Source: JAFDZW01 sp035632315 (lineage in GTDB: Bacteria > Bacteroidota > Ignavibacteria > Palsa-1295). From it: a stretch of 17,472 bases of DNA. The translations under genes and the position numbers were made by a program. Shown one piece after another: positions 13,305 through 17,472 of the stretch (position 1 is its first letter; each line of letters opens with the position of its first letter). Under the pieces are notes generated by a model. It ran no database searches and was not told where the DNA came from. It saw only the letters and a list, made by a program, of their open reading frames with translations. The DNA is taken from assembly GCA_035632315.1 (NCBI GenBank), contig DASQGZ010000004.1:1-17472 (forward strand). Reading direction: 5' to 3'.

Positions 13305-16300
13305 ATGAGAATTCTGCATTCTCTGGTTTCTCGGTTGACGAGGCAGCAAGCGCTTCTTGTTGTTCTTACTTTTGTGCTGCTCCAGAGTTTTCCGTCGAAC
13401 GTTCGTTCGCAGTTGAGCGTCAATATTGCGGTGCTGCCGCCATATTCTCCGAGCCTCGATGTATGGATGTCGAACCCAAGCCGTGTGCTTATCACTATTA
13501 TCAATACTGACCCGACACACGCATATAACATTCGTCTTGCCGGCAGTGCAAAGAACTCCGACGAAACACTGATGATGGAAACCAAGCAGGATGCGCCTGC
13601 GCCGCAGATCGAAATTGGTCCCGGAGGCACGAAGCAATTAAATCTCAATGATTTTAGAATTTTCGATGTCAATACGGTTCGTTTTAAGGGCACGAGTTCG
13701 ACGCTGATCGCACGAACACATATTCTGCCCGACGGCATTTATACGATCTGTGTTCAGGCACTTGATTATAACACACGTGCCGCGCTTTCACCCGACGCAC
13801 CGGGCGGGTGTGCGAACTTTGAGATCAGAAGTGCAGAAGCTCCGACGCTTATCTCTCCGTCGAACGAAGCTGAACTTGAACCGGAGCGCTCACAGGTCAT
13901 GCAATTTCAGTGGCTCGCACCGATCGGTGCGCCGCCGATACTCACCTATCAATTTTCGATCGTTGAAATACAGCCGAAGCAAGCACCGGAAGGAGCATTT
14001 CTTTCGGCCGGGCGCGCATTCGGTTTCAATCGCGACGGACTCAATACAACCAATCTGACGCTTCAAAGCGCAGAATTAAAGTTACAAAGCGGCAAAATAT
14101 ATGCGTGGCGCGTTCGCGCGATCGACCCGTCGAACACAATGGCATTTAAGAACGACGGCTATTCAGCAGCAAATATTTTTAAGTACGGCATTGGCGGCAT
14201 TATTACTAAACCGAAACTGCCGGACACACTTGTGTGCGGCACGTTCGAGATCGTCGTGCAAAAATGGGACGACGCTTCGAAATCCGCCGATCCGAAACTT
14301 CCGAGCGGTATCGGCTGCGTGCAGTTCGATTGCAAGAAAAAAATAACCATCGTTCCGCCTTGGCTTAAAGGAATACAACTTCAGCAGAAGTCCTTCAATG
14401 TTGTCAGCAATCCGGTGCAGGATTCTTCGGCAGAGTTGCATATTAGTGAAGCACAGCTTATTAATCCCGATGTAAAAGTCGGCGATAAACTTTCCCTGAA
14501 TTTACCGCAGTCGAGTATCTCAAAGGCAAGTCAGATCATCGACAAAACAAAATTGATCGATTGGTGGAAGAAATTTCCACCACTCAATTGTATTCGTGTC
14601 GCGTTTCACGACGTGAAATGGTCGCCGCCGACAAAACCGAAAGTTATTCTCACCGAGGGAATAGCAACCTATCCGACCATACCCCCTTCACCCGTTCCTC
14701 CGGCTATGCTCGTGCTCGATTCAGGTTTTACGCTTGCGATCGATTCGCTGATCCTCACACCGACAGAGGCAACGGTCGAAGGCAAGCTGCTATTACCGAC
14801 AGATATTATCAGCGCTGATACCTGCACACGAGCATTTCTGAAATTACCAAAGACGACGATCACATCGAATTGTGAATTTTATAAAGAAGTTGTGACCGGC
14901 GATTCTATGTACGGCAGATGGTGGCTCGGCGGAAGCGGCGTGCTTGTTCATGGAGATCAGTATGTCATAGATTTTTCCTCGACGCAATCTGCAGGAGGCG
15001 TTAATCCTCCATTACCGGCTTCATGGAAAGGCGTCGTGCTTCGCCACGGCGCGACCGATGCACATCCCGATAGAAGCATAACCTCGAACAGAGGATACAC
15101 AAAGGCGCTCTACACATACACCAATGCGCTCATTATGACACACGGGTTTGACGGCGAACTCGTTCTCGAGCCGGGTCCGTGGAGTTTTAATACGCTGGAA
15201 CCGTACGGTTACATCGTTCAATTGCGCGGCGGACATTTAGAATTTGCCAATAGTGAAATATCAGGCGGCAGCTTTAATAATGGATTCATTGCATTGCCGG
15301 TGGCAGCGATCCAAACAAGCTCCGGCACGCGACTCGAAGCGGAATACGATTCGCTCGAAGTGCAGAACGATATGGATCTCTTCGGTAGAGTGAAAATGCC
15401 GGCGACAGGATATCGGTGGGGAGAATATTCAAGAACGACAGGAACGCCGACGTATTACAAACTTGACTACAACCCCGCATTACCTCCGGATACAGGAAGT
15501 TTTTATCTTTCTGCCCGACAGATCGATCCGTATTATCCTGCCGATTCGTTCTGGCATTCTCCCTCGTTATTTTTTGCCGAAACACAAATGGAAGCGCAAG
15601 GAATGCAAGGAGTTCTTCTACCGGCGATCAGAGCGCGTGAATTCACGATCTTCACACCTGACGTGCCACAGCCTCCGATTAAACTGCTTCGCTTTGCGAA
15701 AGAAACAATTGCTCGTGTATGGATAAATGTGATTCGTGCCGGCATTCATTCGGAAATAGATATTGTCTGCGATTCGACCCGCCTTTCGAATATGCGCCTC
15801 GGCGACTCGCTTCGTACGAAGTATGATGGCAAGGAAAGCTTCATTACCGATTTCGGTATTTGCTTTAACAGCCGATATAATGATAAGGGAAATAATACTT
15901 TTGCAGCGAATAATCCGAAATCGGTAATGCCGTTCCAATTCTGTGAAAGTGCTGTCTGGAACAGCGACCTTGCGGGTGAAGTCCATTTGCCGAAACCGGC
16001 CGAGATCAATGTTGCATTCAAGAATATGATGTTCACCTCGACTGCTGATTGCGCCGGCGGGCAGGTCGATCTTTCAAAACCGGATTCACTTCCCTATTGG
16101 GGTGTAAAGATCGTCGCAAAAGATACTGCAAAATCCGCGGGTATCGTCTGTGCGCGTCTTGGCGTGATCTACCTCACTGCTGCCGGCATATCCGAGAAAC
16201 GCCATTACAGTCAGCCGTTCTGGCTGACGTGGGGCGAACTCAAAGCAGACGGAAATCTCGGGCGGATGTATTTCGATTACAACAGCGTAGGTCAGCGCTT

Positions 16301-17472
16301 CGACGGTTTCCCATTTTCGCCGTTCGCTGTGCGACTTTCCGATTATGTTGCCGTTCGAAAGGATACTGCAAAAGTGCCGGGAAATATGACGATCGGCGCA
16401 CTGGCTGGTTCTCTCTATTCGTACGGGATGGTCTCGGTTCATTTCTTTGGCGGAAAATTAGTATCCCTCTCGGATTATCTCGTAGAAAATACGAACGCTC
16501 CGTACAATGCCCGGTGGGTTCGCGAGCAGCAAGCTCCGATATATAATAATCCGGCAAGCGATATTCACTGGCAGCGTAATTGGGGCGGCGGCATTGCCAA
16601 TTTCGATTATACGCAAGTCCTCTACGACAGCTTGCCGCAGGTCGGGTTCTACGGAACGGGCACGGGGACGCTCTTAGAGATCATTGGCGGAATTAGCTCT
16701 TCGATCACAATTCGTGCAGATCATGCGTGCTTCTCGATGAGCGCCGATGCGAGCCACGATATTAATCTTGCGGTTGTCGCAAATTTCAGTGCGATGGAAA
16801 AGATCTGGGGATGCGGTTGTATTCTCGGTGATAATCTTGAACGTATTGTCATAGGCGGCGAACTCTCGACAGGAGGAGGCGTGGGCGCAAGCCTGATCGC
16901 GAGGGCGGGCGCAATGGTTGCGATCAAGCTTTCAATCACACCAACGCAAACGAAGCTATCGATCCAAGGCGATATGTATGCTGTGCTTGCGAGTTCGATC
17001 AATGCCGAAGTCTCCGGCGTCGCCGAACTGACTGAAGATCACGGAGCCGGGTATGTCGAAGGTTATCTCAAAGGCGACGTTTCCCTGAGCACATTTTTGA
17101 CAGGCGTTACTGCCGAAGGAGAATTGCAGTGGCATTTCGGACTTGATTATCAGATGATTCAAGGCAGAGTTGCCGTCGGAATTTACGGTCCTGTTCAGCT
17201 CGGAATGGAATCGGGCGTCTTCCTCGGAAATAATTGCCCGAAATCGAAGATCTGGGTGACCGATGGCATCAACTCACGTTTCTCGTTCAACAAGGGGGGG
17301 TTGCCGACAAATCTAACCGGGCTCTATGCATATATCTCCATTTCGCAGTCGGTCAATCTGTATATTGTTTCCGGCGGTTACGAAGTCTATATCGGCGTCG
17401 GAGCATTTCTCGGAACGAGCCCCCCGGTTGGTTCAGGGTTTGGCGTAATGGGTAATGTCGGCGTTCGAATTT
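13305..17472 (+). CDS. Giant secreted protein, TANFOR/FN3-like N-terminus (3' truncated)
   Basis: I translated this frame to the right edge: 1389 residues without a stop, so the gene continues outside the window. A signal peptide (hydrophobic core QALLVVLTFVLLQSF, about 15-29) is probably cleaved after VRS at residue 35. Residues about 138-175 (LPDGIYTICVQALDYNTRA, CANFEI) resemble the Bacteroidetes TANFOR domain. Next comes an FN3-like region opening ISPSNEAEL and containing IYAWRVRAID (about 265-274). The middle is beta-rich with scattered cysteines. From about 1120 on, Gly-rich alternating strands (GGELSTGGGVGAS, GDVSLSTFLTG) suggest a long beta-sheet assembly, ending SVNLYIVSGGYEVYIGVGAF. 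It is probably exported to the periplasm or surface; any secretion-sorting tail would be beyond the window. Function unknown. It has its own promoter, a long leader and a strong ribosome binding site. Confidence 0.88.
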   Translation, partial: MRILHSLVSRLTRQQALLVVLTFVLLQSFPSNVRSQLSVNIAVLPPYSPSLDVWMSNPSRVLITIINTDPTHAYNIRLAGSAKNSDETLMMETKQDAPAPQIEIGPGGTKQLNLNDFRIFDVNTVRFKGTSSTLIARTHILPDGIYTICVQALDYNTRAALSPDAPGGCANFEIRSAEAPTLISPSNEAELEPERSQVMQFQWLAPIGAPPILTYQFSIVEIQPKQAPEGAFLSAGRAFGFNRDGLNTTNLTLQSAELKLQSGKIYAWRVRAIDPSNTMAFKNDGYSAANIFKYGIGGIITKPKLPDTLVCGTFEIVVQKWDDASKSADPKLPSGIGCVQFDCKKKITIVPPWLKGIQLQQKSFNVVSNPVQDSSAELHISEAQLINPDVKVGDKLSLNLPQSSISKASQIIDKTKLIDWWKKFPPLNCIRVAFHDVKWSPPTKPKVILTEGIATYPTIPPSPVPPAMLVLDSGFTLAIDSLILTPTEATVEGKLLLPTDIISADTCTRAFLKLPKTTITSNCEFYKEVVTGDSMYGRWWLGGSGVLVHGDQYVIDFSSTQSAGGVNPPLPASWKGVVLRHGATDAHPDRSITSNRGYTKALYTYTNALIMTHGFDGELVLEPGPWSFNTLEPYGYIVQLRGGHLEFANSEISGGSFNNGFIALPVAAIQTSSGTRLEAEYDSLEVQNDMDLFGRVKMPATGYRWGEYSRTTGTPTYYKLDYNPALPPDTGSFYLSARQIDPYYPADSFWHSPSLFFAETQMEAQGMQGVLLPAIRAREFTIFTPDVPQPPIKLLRFAKETIARVWINVIRAGIHSEIDIVCDSTRLSNMRLGDSLRTKYDGKESFITDFGICFNSRYNDKGNNTFAANNPKSVMPFQFCESAVWNSDLAGEVHLPKPAEINVAFKNMMFTSTADCAGGQVDLSKPDSLPYWGVKIVAKDTAKSAGIVCARLGVIYLTAAGISEKRHYSQPFWLTWGELKADGNLGRMYFDYNSVGQRFDGFPFSPFAVRLSDYVAVRKDTAKVPGNMTIGALAGSLYSYGMVSVHFFGGKLVSLSDYLVENTNAPYNARWVREQQAPIYNNPASDIHWQRNWGGGIANFDYTQVLYDSLPQVGFYGTGTGTLLEIIGGISSSITIRADHACFSMSADASHDINLAVVANFSAMEKIWGCGCILGDNLERIVIGGELSTGGGVGASLIARAGAMVAIKLSITPTQTKLSIQGDMYAVLASSINAEVSGVAELTEDHGAGYVEGYLKGDVSLSTFLTGVTAEGELQWHFGLDYQMIQGRVAVGIYGPVQLGMESGVFLGNNCPKSKIWVTDGINSRFSFNKGGLPTNLTGLYAYISISQSVNLYIVSGGYEVYIGVGAFLGTSPPVGSGFGVMGNVGVRI

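Noticed and set aside
13115..13738. Minus-strand open frame of 207 codons over the leader and start of the giant gene
   Set aside because: The plus strand holds a promoter, ribosome binding site and a signal peptide leading into an uninterrupted frame of 1389 codons, which explains the region better.
1..17472. CRISPR arrays, tRNA or rRNA genes, insertion sequences, phage or toxin-antitoxin genes
   Set aside because: Reading through both strands I saw no regularly spaced repeats, no cloverleaf-like sequence, no transposase or integrase motifs and no paired small genes.

Overview
The window reads as chromosomal DNA of a Bacteroidota/Chlorobiota-like (FCB group) Gram-negative bacterium; genus cannot be told. 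The clues are two promoters matching the Bacteroidetes sigma-ABfr pattern (TTTG, 20 bases, TAnnTTTG), near-absence of Shine-Dalgarno sequences, a LolC/LolE-type permease, a secreted giant protein and an MqnA/MqnD-family gene. Base composition is close to half G+C by eye, clearly lower at the far left (1-1100) and in the 3' half of mutY. I see no tRNA, rRNA, CRISPR array, insertion sequence or phage gene, and no gene-free stretch over 300 bases (the longest, 13057-13304, is a leader region).

Layout. 1-268: 3' end of an unrecognised gene. 306-1058 (minus): unrecognised membrane-anchored protein with its own promoter. 1152-3104 (minus): penicillin-binding protein 2. 3206-7550 (plus): a tightly packed run of six genes: small lipoprotein, PolB-type 3'-5' exonuclease, LolC/LolE-like permease, MutT-like Nudix hydrolase, MutY and an Ogg2-type 8-oxoguanine glycosylase/lyase. 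Neighbours overlap by 1, 4, 4 and 23 bases, except for a short gap before the permease. 7554-8567 (minus): PflX-like radical SAM protein, convergent with ogg. 8618-13056 (plus): GT9 glycosyltransferase, DUF3108 protein, esterase, L-threonine 3-dehydrogenase and an MqnD-like protein. 13305 to the right edge (plus): a secreted protein of at least 1389 residues, cut by the window.

The clearest functional unit is the 8-oxoguanine (GO) defence set: a MutT-like pool cleaner, MutY for A opposite 8-oxoG, and an Ogg2 glycosylase for 8-oxoG itself, consecutive and overlapping, with a predicted exonuclease upstream. MutY has a winged-helix-like tail instead of the usual MutT-like recognition domain. The other points worth attention are the permease, whose conserved N-terminus lies upstream of every canonical start codon, and the giant exported protein, whose own promoter, roughly 170-180 base leader and strong ribosome binding site make it a regulatory outlier in this window.
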